Shown: positions 1-6,964, numbered from the stretch's first letter. The stretch is DNA of 13,105 bases from CAZGSG01 sp964528095 (GCA_964528095.1 CAZGSG010000156.1:1-13105), one strand, 5' to 3'. A program made the numbers and translations. Notes: generated by a model not told the origin, from the letters alone.

Positions 1-63
1 GCGCTGGGGCTGCTCTTTTTAGAGATCCTGTTGAGATTTACTGTTTTCAAAAGATTTCCTTAG
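1..63 (+). CDS. C-terminal fragment of a membrane protein, possibly BatA-like (partial)
   Basis: Frame 1 is open from the window edge to a TAG at 61-63 and reads ALGLLFLEILLRFTVFKRFP. This is a hydrophobic stretch followed by a short basic tail, as expected for the end of a last transmembrane helix. From memory, Bacteroidota BatA/vWA-domain proteins often end in a similar LLLLE-LLR-TVFR-P pattern, so a BatA-like protein is a guess. Only 20 residues are visible, so the identity is uncertain and the frame could be open by chance. The stop lies 50 bp before rsgA on the same strand. Confidence 0.35.
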   Translation, partial: ALGLLFLEILLRFTVFKRFP

Positions 64-113
64 AGTCAATTGTTCTACCTTTCCCATTCTATTAATCAAA
101 AAAGGATCAGATA

Positions 114-1040
114 ATGAAGGCGCTGGTGTACAAGTCTACAGGCAGTTGGTATACGGTGAAGGATGCTGCAGGTAACTGGCATAATGCCCGTATGAAAGGC
201 ATTTTCAAAACAGAGGATATTTCCAGTACCAACCCCCTGGCTGTGGGAGATGAGGTGGAGATCAGTATAGAAAACGAACTGGAACATACTGCGATGATCA
301 CAGCTATTTCGGATCGTAGAAATTATATCAACCGGCAATCTCCCAAATCAAAATATCAGCATCATATTATTGCCGCTAATCTGGATCAGTCATTACTCGT
401 AGCCACTTTAAAAGAGCCGAAAACCTCCCAGGGGTTTATAGATCGTTTCCTGGTAGCTTCGGAAATGTATCATGTAAAGGCCAATATCGTTTTTAATAAA
501 AGCGATTTGTACCGAAAGAAGGAACTGGACAAGTATGAAGAATGGCGGGAAATGTATCAGCGGATCGGGTATCAGACCTTTCTTACGAGTTTAAAAGAAA
601 ATACAGGGATTGAAGAGCTGGAGCAGGAATTAAAGAATAAAACCACGCTGATCTCCGGTCATAGCGGAGTAGGTAAATCTTCCCTGCTCAACAGGATATT
701 GCCAGGGCTGGTCATAAAGACGCAGGATGTGAGCGACTGGAGCGGGAAAGGCATGCATACTACCACCTTTGCACAGATGTATGATCTTCCGGCAGGGGGC
801 AGGATCATTGACACACCAGGAATGCGGGAATTCGGACTTGTAGATTTGGAGAAGCAGGAAGTTTCCCATTATTTTCCTGAAATGCGAAGCCGGTTGAATA
901 ATTGCCAGTTCAACAATTGCCTGCATACCAATGAGCCGGGCTGCGCTATAAAAGAAGCCGTGGCGAATGGAGAAATACATGAGGACCGGTATGTGAGTTA
1001 CTATAATATCCTGGAGTCCGTGGGAGAGAAGAAGTATTAA
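114..1040 (+). CDS. rsgA: Ribosome small subunit-dependent GTPase A (RsgA/YjeQ)
   Basis: Circularly permuted GTPase that acts in late 30S subunit maturation in the cytoplasm. The 308 residues match the family length. An N-terminal OB-fold region (about residues 1-65) binds the 30S subunit. The GTPase motifs appear in permuted order: G4 NKSD at 128-131, the P-loop GHSGVGKS at 182-189, a switch threonine run at 216-218, and G3 DTPG at 233-236. The C-terminal zinc knuckle is complete, with C264, C269, H271 and C277. The ATG follows an AAAAAAGGAT stretch that can serve as ribosome binding site. It is convergent with the hypothetical gene at 1160-1492, and a weak hairpin lies between them. Nothing is missing or unusual in the protein. 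Confidence 0.97.
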   Translation: MKALVYKSTGSWYTVKDAAGNWHNARMKGIFKTEDISSTNPLAVGDEVEISIENELEHTAMITAISDRRNYINRQSPKSKYQHHIIAANLDQSLLVATLKEPKTSQGFIDRFLVASEMYHVKANIVFNKSDLYRKKELDKYEEWREMYQRIGYQTFLTSLKENTGIEELEQELKNKTTLISGHSGVGKSSLLNRILPGLVIKTQDVSDWSGKGMHTTTFAQMYDLPAGGRIIDTPGMREFGLVDLEKQEVSHYFPEMRSRLNNCQFNNCLHTNEPGCAIKEAVANGEIHEDRYVSYYNILESVGEKKY

Positions 1041-1098
1041 AGCTTTCTGAAAATGATCGGCGGGCTATTAACGTATTGTTAAATAGTAGATGTTGACA

Positions 1099-1119
1099 GG
1101 CGCTGATTGGTTCAGCACC
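1099..1119 (+). terminator. Possible rsgA terminator hairpin
   Basis: GGCGCTGA (1099-1106) pairs with TCAGCACC (1112-1119) across a 5-nt loop, with one C-A mismatch. A T-rich stretch (ATTCATTTTT) follows. It sits 58 bp after the rsgA stop, between convergent genes. The T tract is interrupted, so function is tentative. On the opposite strand no U tract follows the hairpin. Confidence 0.4.
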
Positions 1120-1159
1120 ATTCATTTTTCAATTCCAACGACACCATTCAAAAATCGCT

Positions 1160-1492
1160 TTAGGCTACAATCTTCGTTCTTTCCTGGATAAACAATTTTC
1201 CTTCCAGCGCATTTGCAAGATCTACGATAGCTTTATTATCTTTTGTTGCTGAGGTATTTTCTTTGGTAGGGAAAACAATGATCCCATTATAGATATTGTA
1301 GTGAAGGGTCAGGTATTGCCCCTGGAACTTAAACTCCCAGTTAATAGAGTCAAATTCGTCTTCCTTGTTCAGGAATTTGATCTTTAAAGTTTCGTTGAGA
1401 ACACCAGCTACATGGTAGAAGGTTTTGAGGCTGCCATCATCAGCGATGATTACTTCGGTGCGGCCAAGATCGGTTCGTAGGGTAAGGCTCAT
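1160..1492 (-). CDS. Conserved-looking hypothetical protein, 110 aa
   Basis: I do not recognise a named family. The 110-residue protein has no signal peptide or transmembrane segment, so it is probably cytoplasmic. It is mixed in composition, with alternating hydrophobic and polar residues in the first 80 positions. That suggests a small beta-rich domain (for example the stretches TEVIIADDG, LKIKFLN and WEFKFQGQYLTLHYN) followed by a helix near KAIVDLANALEGKLF. The start ATG at 1492 has an A-rich leader and no clear Shine-Dalgarno sequence, as is usual in Bacteroidota. It lies 73 bp downstream of the small lipoprotein gene on the same strand and could be cotranscribed with it. Real-gene status rests on normal composition, a plausible start, and lack of overlap with neighbours. 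Confidence 0.75.
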   Translation of the reverse strand: MSLTLRTDLGRTEVIIADDGSLKTFYHVAGVLNETLKIKFLNKEDEFDSINWEFKFQGQYLTLHYNIYNGIIVFPTKENTSATKDNKAIVDLANALEGKLFIQERTKIVA

Positions 1493-1565
1493 AGTAAATT
1501 TTTTTAGGGTTTGGGGGTTTTACTATAAGACTCGGATAAGTAAAAATTCGCTGCATTCAAGTATG

Positions 1566-1751
1566 TTAGCTTCGAAATTTTTTTGCTTTCCTGGCTGCTT
1601 TTTCTGCCGCCGGATCACCGCTTGCCAATTTTTCCGCTCCTATATTCTTCCCGTTCGTAGGGCAACCTGTCTTCTTAGATCTGAATAAGCTACAGGATGT
1701 CATCATCGTTATCACACTCAGTACGAGTAAGAGGGTTAGGAGTTTTTTCAT
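1566..1751 (-). CDS. Small lipoprotein, 61 aa
   Basis: The frame is open further upstream, to 1856, but the start at 1751 (MKKLLTLLLVL...) gives a textbook signal peptide. A lipobox-like MMTSC puts the modified cysteine at about residue 19. The mature part is only about 43 residues. It contains a short GCPTNGKNIGAEKL segment and a basic, alanine- and lysine-rich tail (AAEKAARKAKKFRS). The second cysteine, in GCPTNG, could matter for structure. An alternative ATG four codons upstream (1763) cannot be excluded. Function is unknown; it is probably anchored in a membrane facing the periplasm. The 262 bp separating it from the gamma-carbonic anhydrase gene implies its own promoter. Confidence 0.7.
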   Translation of the reverse strand: MKKLLTLLLVLSVITMMTSCSLFRSKKTGCPTNGKNIGAEKLASGDPAAEKAARKAKKFRS

Positions 1752-1807
1752 TGGTAAACGCATATTGGTAAAACGAAAATAAAAATTAATAATTGTTTCT
1801 ACTATAG

Positions 1808-1840
1808 TAAAACTACTGCCAAAAACCAGGCCATTGGCAA
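1808..1840 (-). promoter_or_regulatory. Tentative Bacteroidota-type promoter for the small lipoprotein
   Basis: On the minus strand a TTG (complement of 1838-1840) is followed after 22 bp by TAGTTTTA (complement of 1808-1815). The latter resembles the Bacteroidota -7 element TAnnTTTG with one mismatch. The inferred start would leave a leader of roughly 50 bases before the ATG at 1751. Such matches arise by chance in A/T-rich DNA. Confidence 0.25.
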
Positions 1841-2013
1841 TGAGTGGTTTGTGCAATGTTAATTTTAAGATTTACCAGTTAGTGGTATAGTTAGACCCGG
1901 ATTAAGGGTGCAGCGTTCATTGTTCGGGGTCTACACCAGGCCGAATACAGGTTGAGTTTCCTATTTCAGCTCTAAAATGTGGAGCTTAAAACCCTAACCC
2001 TTGCTACCTGTCT

Positions 2014-2526
2014 TTATTTAAACCACCCTGCGTATTTAATATAATTGTCTGCAATGCGATTGATCTGTCCATGTACGAGTTCCTGGGAAATATCTTTTAC
2101 TTTTTTAGCCGGTACGCCGGCATAAATACTACCAGCTTCGCAAATGGTATTTTCGAGGACCACTGCGCCCGCCGCGATGATCGTATTGCTATGCACTACT
2201 GCATTGTCCATCACTATTGCACCCATGCCTATCAGCACATTATCATGCACAGTACATCCATGTACGATGGCATTGTGGCCGATAGAAACATTATTTCCAA
2301 TGGTAGTGCCATATTTATTATACGTACAATGAATGCAGGCTCCATCCTGCACATTGACCTTATTTCCCATTTTAATAAAATTCACATCGCCACGAATAAC
2401 GGTATTGAACCAGGCGCTGCATTGGTCGCCCATGATCACATTACCAACAATTGTAGCATTGGGCGCAAGAAAACAATCATTGCCAAATTGGGGATGCTTA
2501 TCTTCTACAGGGAGTATTAAAGCCAT
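2014..2526 (-). CDS. Gamma-carbonic anhydrase family protein (YrdA/PaaY-like)
   Basis: A 170-residue left-handed parallel beta-helix protein built from hexapeptide repeats (isoleucine/valine every six residues from about 25 to 140). The three zinc-ligand histidines of gamma-class carbonic anhydrases are present at H66, H84 and H89. R45, D47, Q60 and D61 match the conserved active-site framework. Members form trimers in the cytoplasm. Some hydrate CO2, whereas YrdA- and PaaY-type members have other or uncertain activities, so the substrate is not settled. The short form lacks the acidic loop of archaeal Cam, as is normal for the bacterial YrdA group. The start codon (2524-2526) lies 4 bp from one arm of the inverted-repeat element at 2531-2696, which therefore forms its untranslated leader. 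It is divergent from the aminotransferase gene. Confidence 0.93.
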   Translation of the reverse strand: MALILPVEDKHPQFGNDCFLAPNATIVGNVIMGDQCSAWFNTVIRGDVNFIKMGNKVNVQDGACIHCTYNKYGTTIGNNVSIGHNAIVHGCTVHDNVLIGMGAIVMDNAVVHSNTIIAAGAVVLENTICEAGSIYAGVPAKKVKDISQELVHGQINRIADNYIKYAGWFK

Positions 2527-2530
2527 AGAA

Positions 2531-2696
2531 CTAAGAGTTGAAAGAGAGAATGAGGTAAAAGAGTTTGTTTAAAATTATGAATGCAATTTACACAATCAGG
2601 TGTAGGAAATAAGCGCAGGTGCATCTTTGAATAGCAATAAAGAGTAAACATTATAAAGGACCATCTCTTTGTCTCATTCCCTCTTTCAACTCTTAG
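2531..2696. repeat. 166-bp element with ~33-bp inverted ends in a divergent intergenic region
   Basis: The left arm (2531-2563) and right arm (2665-2696) are inverted copies. The outermost 24 bases match with a single difference (shared core CTCTTTCAACTCTTAG), and the inner 8-9 bases match with a small indel. The loop is 101 bp and A/T-rich. Each arm has the same orientation relative to the gene it precedes: one ends 4 bp before the gamma-carbonic anhydrase ATG, the other 27 bp before the aminotransferase TTG. No transposase and no convincing target duplication were seen. It could be a MITE-like insertion or a shared regulatory leader. Confidence 0.7.
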
Positions 2697-2723
2697 CCTT
2701 AGATTTGCGTAAAGAGAAAGCAT

Positions 2724-3908
2724 TTGAATCAACGTGAACTTTTCCTCCGGCACGTAGCGCAAACCTCACCCGCACCGCTTGCATTAGAGATTGTGCGTGC
2801 AGAAGGAGCCATCTTGTATGATGCAGGCGGTAAAGAATATATCGACCTGATTGGTGGCATCAGTGTTGCCAATACAGGTCATCGTCATCCAAAAGTGCTG
2901 ACGGCTATACAGCGGCAGTTGGATGCTTACCTGCATATTATGGTATATGGTGAATTTGTGGAAGCGCCACAGGTGCAATATGCACAATTGCTGGCGACCA
3001 AACTGCCCTCTTCATTGAACAGTGTTTACTTTACCAATTCAGGCGCCGAAGCCGTAGAAGGTGCAATGAAACTGGCCAAACGCGCTACTGGTCGTACCCA
3101 GATAGTCGCATTCAATAACTCATACCATGGTTCTACACAGGGAGCATTGAGTATTATGGGGGATGAATACTGGCGGAATGCGTTCCGGCCCTTATTACCA
3201 GGCATTGCACATCTTACTTATAATTCATTCGATTCTTTAGAGGAGATCTCTACTCACACGGCTTGTGTGGTTGTGGAAACAGTACAGGCAGAAGCAGGTG
3301 TTGTTGCGCCGGATAAAGAATGGATGAAGGCTCTGCGAAAAAAATGCGATGACACCGGTACATTACTCATTCTTGATGAAATACAAACTGGTTTTGGAAG
3401 AACAGGTAAGTTATGGGGATTCGAACATTTTGCTATTGTGCCTGATATACTATTATTGGGGAAAGCATTGGGTGGAGGATTACCATTGGGCGCGTTTATC
3501 GCTGACCATGCATTGATGAACCTGCTTGCTGATGGACCTGTGTTAGGTCATATCACCACTTTTGGCGGACATCCATTAAGCTGTGTTGCGGGTATGGCGG
3601 CGATGAATGCCTTATTGGAAGAACAAATGATCGATAACGTAAAAAAAATGGAAGAACTGTTCCGGTCTATATTGATTCACCCACAAATACAGGCAATCCG
3701 TTCTTTTGGCCTTTGGATGGCAATAGAATTTGATTCATTTGAAATCAATAAACGGATCATTGATGGCTGCATAGAAAAAGGTGTGCTGACTGACTGGTTT
3801 CTCTTTGCTCCTAACTGTCTTCGCATATCTCCTCCTTTAATCATTTCTGAAAAACAGGTAAGAGACGCATGTGCTATTATAATGTCGGAAATCGAGCATG
3901 GAGTGTAG
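2724..3908 (+). CDS. Class III PLP-dependent aminotransferase (acetylornithine/ornithine aminotransferase-like)
   Basis: A fold-type I PLP enzyme of 394 residues, the usual size for acetylornithine/ornithine-type aminotransferases. Visible features are the phosphate-binding NSGAEA at 105-110, the ring-stacking SYHG at 133-136, E185, the PLP-nitrogen aspartate in LILDEIQTGFGRTG (D218), the Schiff-base lysine in LLGKALGGG (K247), the TFGGHPLSC motif at 279-287, and a carboxylate-binding arginine in LRISPPL (R367). The exact amino donor cannot be read from sequence, and no other arginine or lysine pathway gene is nearby. The start is TTG at 2724, preceded by AAAGAGAAAG. The first in-frame ATG is at about residue 73, inside the fold, so a near-TTG start is required. 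A GTG at residue 24 would cut into the N-terminal region. Confidence 0.93.
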   Translation: MNQRELFLRHVAQTSPAPLALEIVRAEGAILYDAGGKEYIDLIGGISVANTGHRHPKVLTAIQRQLDAYLHIMVYGEFVEAPQVQYAQLLATKLPSSLNSVYFTNSGAEAVEGAMKLAKRATGRTQIVAFNNSYHGSTQGALSIMGDEYWRNAFRPLLPGIAHLTYNSFDSLEEISTHTACVVVETVQAEAGVVAPDKEWMKALRKKCDDTGTLLILDEIQTGFGRTGKLWGFEHFAIVPDILLLGKALGGGLPLGAFIADHALMNLLADGPVLGHITTFGGHPLSCVAGMAAMNALLEEQMIDNVKKMEELFRSILIHPQIQAIRSFGLWMAIEFDSFEINKRIIDGCIEKGVLTDWFLFAPNCLRISPPLIISEKQVRDACAIIMSEIEHGV

Positions 3909-3999
3909 CATTTCTTGTCTTAAAAAAGCCATTTTCCACATCTATTGCAGGACCTTTTTTTTATATTGGGAAAAATTTAAACCCAAAAACAGAACGCTT

Positions 4000-4479
4000 A
4001 TGAAAAAGATTATTCTCTTCTTCTCTGCTCTATTAGTGCTTACAAGTTCATTTGCCTCAATGTCGCCTGTTGAAACACCTGCGTTAAAAGCAACTTCTAT
4101 TCTCTTCACAATAGGAAAAAATGGAGAAAAAGTTTCTTTAATGGAATTGTCAAGAATGAAAGTAAAAGACCTGCAGGCCCTGACAGGAAAAAAGATGAAT
4201 TTTTTTGACAGGATAGGTTTCAAACTGGCTCAGCGTGATCTTCAAAAAAGCATCAACTATGATGGCACGCTCAATAAAAAGAAAATGAACAAGCTGTTAA
4301 AAAAAGCTGAGGGAGGTTCCGGTTTTCATATCGGTGGTTTTGCATTGGGCTTTTTGCTTGGGCTTATTGGTGTATTGATCGCCTACCTGATCAATGACGA
4401 TAAAAAATCTACTCGTGTAAAATGGTCATGGATTGGTTTTGGCGTATCGCTTTTATTGCTGATCCTTTTACTGATCTAA
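4000..4479 (+). CDS. Secreted or membrane hypothetical protein with signal peptide and two C-terminal helices
   Basis: I chose the ATG at 4000 (159 aa). The upstream frame to 3898 overlaps the aminotransferase end and encodes an unlikely cysteine-rich leader. The start at 4000 instead gives a classic signal peptide (MKKIILFFSALLVLTSSFAS). A lysine-rich soluble part follows (about 25-105), including KVKDLQALTGKKMNFFDRIGFK. The C-terminus has two hydrophobic segments, at about 108-127 (IGGFALGFLLGLIGVLIAYL) and about 140-159, joined by NDDKKSTRVKW. This resembles small helical-hairpin membrane proteins common in Bacteroidota, but I cannot name a family or function. It is monocistronic by appearance: 91 bp after the aminotransferase and ended by a strong terminator. 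Confidence 0.8.
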   Translation: MKKIILFFSALLVLTSSFASMSPVETPALKATSILFTIGKNGEKVSLMELSRMKVKDLQALTGKKMNFFDRIGFKLAQRDLQKSINYDGTLNKKKMNKLLKKAEGGSGFHIGGFALGFLLGLIGVLIAYLINDDKKSTRVKWSWIGFGVSLLLLILLLI

Positions 4480-4496
4480 TTCTTCAGAAATCGATC

Positions 4497-4540
4497 TATA
4501 AAAAGAAAGATCCTGCTATGGCGGGGTCTTTCTTTTTATA
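4497..4540. terminator. Strong bidirectional rho-independent terminator
   Basis: A 20-bp stem (4497-4516 with 4521-4540) closes a 4-nt TATG loop. The stem has only two G-T wobbles and no mismatch. Its lower half is A-rich on the left and T-rich on the right (AAAAAGAAAGA / TCTTTCTTTTT), so a U tract is produced on either strand. It lies between the convergent stops of the membrane protein (4479) and glpF (4553) and should end both transcripts. Confidence 0.92.
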
Positions 4541-4552
4541 ATAAAACTGTTT

Positions 4553-5260
4553 TTATATTAATTTATAAAGCGCGGCCGCGAGCATACCGCCGATCACGGG
4601 GCCAATTACTGGTATCCAGGCATAGCTCCAGTCACTGTCTCTTTTACCGGCAATAGGCAGGATAAAATGCGCGATCCTGGGGCCAAGGTCTCTGGCAGGG
4701 TTGATGGCATAACCGGTAGGACCCCCTAATGACAGGCCAATACCCAATACCAGTAAAGCGACAGGCAATGCATCTAATGTACCCATGGTAGCAGCGGGTT
4801 TTGAAATAGTCAAAGCGCCGAAAAGCAAAACAAATGTGCCGATGATTTCTGTGAGTATATTATAAAAGGGATTTCTGATAGCGGGTGCTGTACAAAATAC
4901 GGCGAGTTTCAGATCTTTATCGGGTGTTTTGTCGAAATGTTGTTTATAGGCAACCCATACGACAATAGCTCCTGCAAGGGCTCCTGCAAATTGCGCGGCC
5001 ATATAAACGCCGATCAGGGAAGGATCAAAATCGCTAAAAGCCGCCAGGGAAAGTGTAACGGCCGGATTAAGATGGCCACTTCCTCCCAAAGTAACAGAAG
5101 CATATACGCCGATAAAAACCGCCATAGCCCAACCGAAAGCGATAACGATCCACCCGCTGTTATTACCCTTTGTATGATTGAGTACCACATTGGCCACTAC
5201 GCCACCGCCCAGGGTGATGAGTAATGCGGTGCCCATGAATTCGCCCATAAAAGCTGACAT
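4553..5260 (-). CDS. glpF: Glycerol facilitator (aquaglyceroporin, MIP family)
   Basis: An inner-membrane channel for passive uptake of glycerol. The 235 residues contain six hydrophobic membrane spans and both half-helix motifs: NPA at 65-67 (GHLNPAVT) and NPARD at 187-191. The selectivity-filter positions fit a glycerol channel rather than a strict water channel. W44 corresponds to W48 of E. coli GlpF, Y184 replaces F200, R190 corresponds to R206, and D191 is the aspartate typical of glycerol facilitators. The start MSAFMGEF at 5260 has an A-rich leader; an internal ATG at residue 5 is an alternative. It lies 210 bp downstream of glpK on the same strand, and that gap holds three hairpin repeats. 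Cotranscription with glpK is plausible but not certain. Confidence 0.93.
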   Translation of the reverse strand: MSAFMGEFMGTALLITLGGGVVANVVLNHTKGNNSGWIVIAFGWAMAVFIGVYASVTLGGSGHLNPAVTLSLAAFSDFDPSLIGVYMAAQFAGALAGAIVVWVAYKQHFDKTPDKDLKLAVFCTAPAIRNPFYNILTEIIGTFVLLFGALTISKPAATMGTLDALPVALLVLGIGLSLGGPTGYAINPARDLGPRIAHFILPIAGKRDSDWSYAWIPVIGPVIGGMLAAALYKLI

Positions 5261-5288
5261 ATTATTTGTTTTAGTGTTGATTATTTGA

Positions 5289-5315
5289 TTTCAGGGGAAC
5301 CTTATAGGTTCCGTT
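5289..5315. repeat. Hairpin repeat copy 1 (glpK-glpF spacer)
   Basis: A 27-bp unit identical to copy 3. GGAACC (5296-5301) pairs with GGTTCC (5307-5312) around a TTATA loop. It is flanked by TTTCAGG on the left and GTT on the right, and lies 28 bp upstream of the glpF start. No U tract follows on either strand, so it is not a standard intrinsic terminator. Confidence 0.85.
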
Positions 5316-5370
5316 TAAACCCTTGTTCAATCCACTTCGATAGTTGGACATTTAAGATCCCTGGCTCTGT

Positions 5371-5396
5371 CAGCGTAACCTTATAGGTTCCGTTTA
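5371..5396. repeat. Hairpin repeat copy 2, partly degenerate
   Basis: It shares AACCTTATAGGTTCCGTTTA with copy 1, but the left flank is CAGCGT instead of CAGGGG. The stem is AACC/GGTT (5377-5380 with 5386-5389), with a C-T mismatch and two further G-C pairs outside it. Its core is 79 bp from copy 1 and 77 bp from copy 3. Confidence 0.8.
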
Positions 5397-5444
5397 GACT
5401 TTCATTCGATTTTGTTCCATTTATCTAACTGCTAGAGCTATGCT

Positions 5445-5471
5445 TTTCAGGGGAACCTTATAGGTTCCGTT
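5445..5471. repeat. Hairpin repeat copy 3, abutting the glpK stop codon
   Basis: A 27-bp unit identical to copy 1, with GGAACC (5452-5457) and GGTTCC (5463-5468) around TTATA. Its edge base is shared with the glpK TGA (complement of 5471-5473). On the glpK transcript the hairpin therefore begins 2 nt after the stop codon. Confidence 0.85.
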
Positions 5472-6964
5472 CAGTCTTCTGTCCATGCTTGTGCGGCCCT
5501 TATCGCTTTTTTCCAATTTTTCTGCAGGGTTTCTCGTTTTTCAGCAGGCATAGCAGGAGAAAAAGCCCGATCTTTTTGCCAGTATTGCTGTAGCTCATCA
5601 ATACTTTTCCAAAAGCCCACAGCCAGACCCGCCAGGTAGGCTGCACCTAACGCAGTCGTTTCTGTCACCTTTGGTCTTATTACCTGTGTATTTAATATAT
5701 CGCTCTGAAATTGCATTAGCTGGTTATTGACAGTGGCCCCTCCATCTACCCGTACTTCCCTGATCGGTAATCCTGCATCCGCTTCCATCGCCTTTAACAA
5801 GTCCATTGATTGAAATGCTATGCTCTCTATCGCCGCACGGGCTATATGTGCATCCGAACTGCCCCTGGTAATGCCAACAATAGTTCCCCTTGAATGCTGA
5901 TTCCAGTAAGGAGCACCCAATCCCGTAAACGCGGGTACCAGGTATACACCACCATTGTCTTCCACTTTCGATGCAAGCGCTTCTACATCACCCGAAGTCT
6001 GAATGATCTTTAAACCATCTCTTAACCATTGCACCACTGCACCGCCTATAAAAACACTGCCTTCCAACGCGTATTGTACTTCGCCATTCACTTTCCAGGC
6101 AATCGTTGTAAGTAGATTATTGTTAGATGTCACTGGCTTTGTGCCTGTGTTCATCAGCATGAAACAACCTGTGCCATATGTATTTTTTACCATGCCCGGC
6201 TGAGTGCACATTTGCCCGAACAATGCAGACTGCTGATCCCCTGCGATACCACTCACCGGCACACGCACTGCCGTAAGGATATTCTCTGTGTGCCCATATA
6301 CCTCACTACTGGAGCGGACTTCTGGCAACATGTTTTCCGGGATACCAAAAAGTGCCAGCAGCTCTTTATCCCATTGTAATGTATGGATATTGAATAATAA
6401 TGTTCTTGACGCATTAGACATGTCAGTCGCATGTACTTTTCCATTGGTAAGTTTCCATAAAAGCCAACTATCAATGGTGCCAAAACATAGTTCTCCTTTT
6501 TGCGCCTTATCTCTTGCGCCTTCTATATTATCCAGGATCCATTTTACTTTTGTTCCGGAGAAATAAGCATCTGTAACCAGTCCCGTTTTCTCCCGGATCA
6601 TCTCCGCATGACCTTCTTTTTTCAGCTTATCACAATAATCTGCTGTTCTTCGATCCTGCCATACAATTGCATTACATATAGGTAAATGTGTATCACGATC
6701 CCAGACCACCGTTGTTTCCCGCTGGTTGGTAATACCTATCGCCGCGATTTGGCTGATGGTTAAGCCTGCTTTCACGACCGCTTCTGTGGCTACCCCCAAT
6801 TGAGTGCTCCAGATCTCATTCGCATCATGCTCTACCCAGCCTGGCTGAGGAAAGATTTGTGTAAATTCTTTTTGTGCTGTAGAAACTATCGCGCCTTTCT
6901 TATCAAAAATAATAGCGCGCGAACTTGTTGTTCCCTGGTCAAAGGATAAAATGTACTCTGGCAT
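5471..6964 (-). CDS. glpK: Glycerol kinase
   Basis: A cytoplasmic FGGY-family kinase that converts glycerol and ATP to sn-glycerol-3-phosphate. The length, 497 residues, is close to the 502 of E. coli GlpK. Visible features are the N-terminal phosphate-binding LSFDQGTTSSRAIIFD, the glycerol contacts R82, E83 and Y134, the catalytic base D243 in GIAGDQQSALFGQ, and the C-terminal DGGATVNNQLMQF segment for ATP. The loop that binds fructose-1,6-bisphosphate in E. coli (GGKGGTR) is replaced by NILTAVR (228-234) and shortened by one residue, so that allosteric control is probably absent. The gene starts 155 bp after the phosphodiesterase stop, with no obvious terminator between them. It may be read through from the upstream operon or have its own promoter in that A/T-rich spacer. 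Confidence 0.97.
   Translation of the reverse strand: MPEYILSFDQGTTSSRAIIFDKKGAIVSTAQKEFTQIFPQPGWVEHDANEIWSTQLGVATEAVVKAGLTISQIAAIGITNQRETTVVWDRDTHLPICNAIVWQDRRTADYCDKLKKEGHAEMIREKTGLVTDAYFSGTKVKWILDNIEGARDKAQKGELCFGTIDSWLLWKLTNGKVHATDMSNASRTLLFNIHTLQWDKELLALFGIPENMLPEVRSSSEVYGHTENILTAVRVPVSGIAGDQQSALFGQMCTQPGMVKNTYGTGCFMLMNTGTKPVTSNNNLLTTIAWKVNGEVQYALEGSVFIGGAVVQWLRDGLKIIQTSGDVEALASKVEDNGGVYLVPAFTGLGAPYWNQHSRGTIVGITRGSSDAHIARAAIESIAFQSMDLLKAMEADAGLPIREVRVDGGATVNNQLMQFQSDILNTQVIRPKVTETTALGAAYLAGLAVGFWKSIDELQQYWQKDRAFSPAMPAEKRETLQKNWKKAIRAAQAWTED

Noticed and set aside
1892..1933. TAGACCC / GGGTCTA inverted repeat between the small lipoprotein and the gamma-carbonic anhydrase genes
   Set aside because: Arms of 7 bp with a 28-bp loop, with no U tract and no second copy. 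This is expected by chance.
2071..2520. Long plus-strand open frame (149 codons) opposite the gamma-carbonic anhydrase gene
   Set aside because: It lies entirely antisense to a clearly recognised gene, and its translation is rich in His, Ile and Cys with no domain. It is a by-product of codon bias on the other strand.
3898..3999. Upstream extension of the membrane-protein frame overlapping the aminotransferase end
   Set aside because: The added 34 residues would bury an obvious signal peptide starting at 4000 and have atypical composition.
5433..5444. TAGAGCTATGCT, identical to part of the Streptococcus pyogenes CRISPR repeat
   Set aside because: A 12-base match in isolation. There is no second copy, tracrRNA or cas9 nearby, so it is treated as coincidence.
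5289..5471. CRISPR-like array of three repeats
   Set aside because: Only three units, an internal hairpin core, one degenerate copy, ~50-bp intervals that are themselves partly similar to each other, and no cas genes. This fits an intergenic repeat, not an array.
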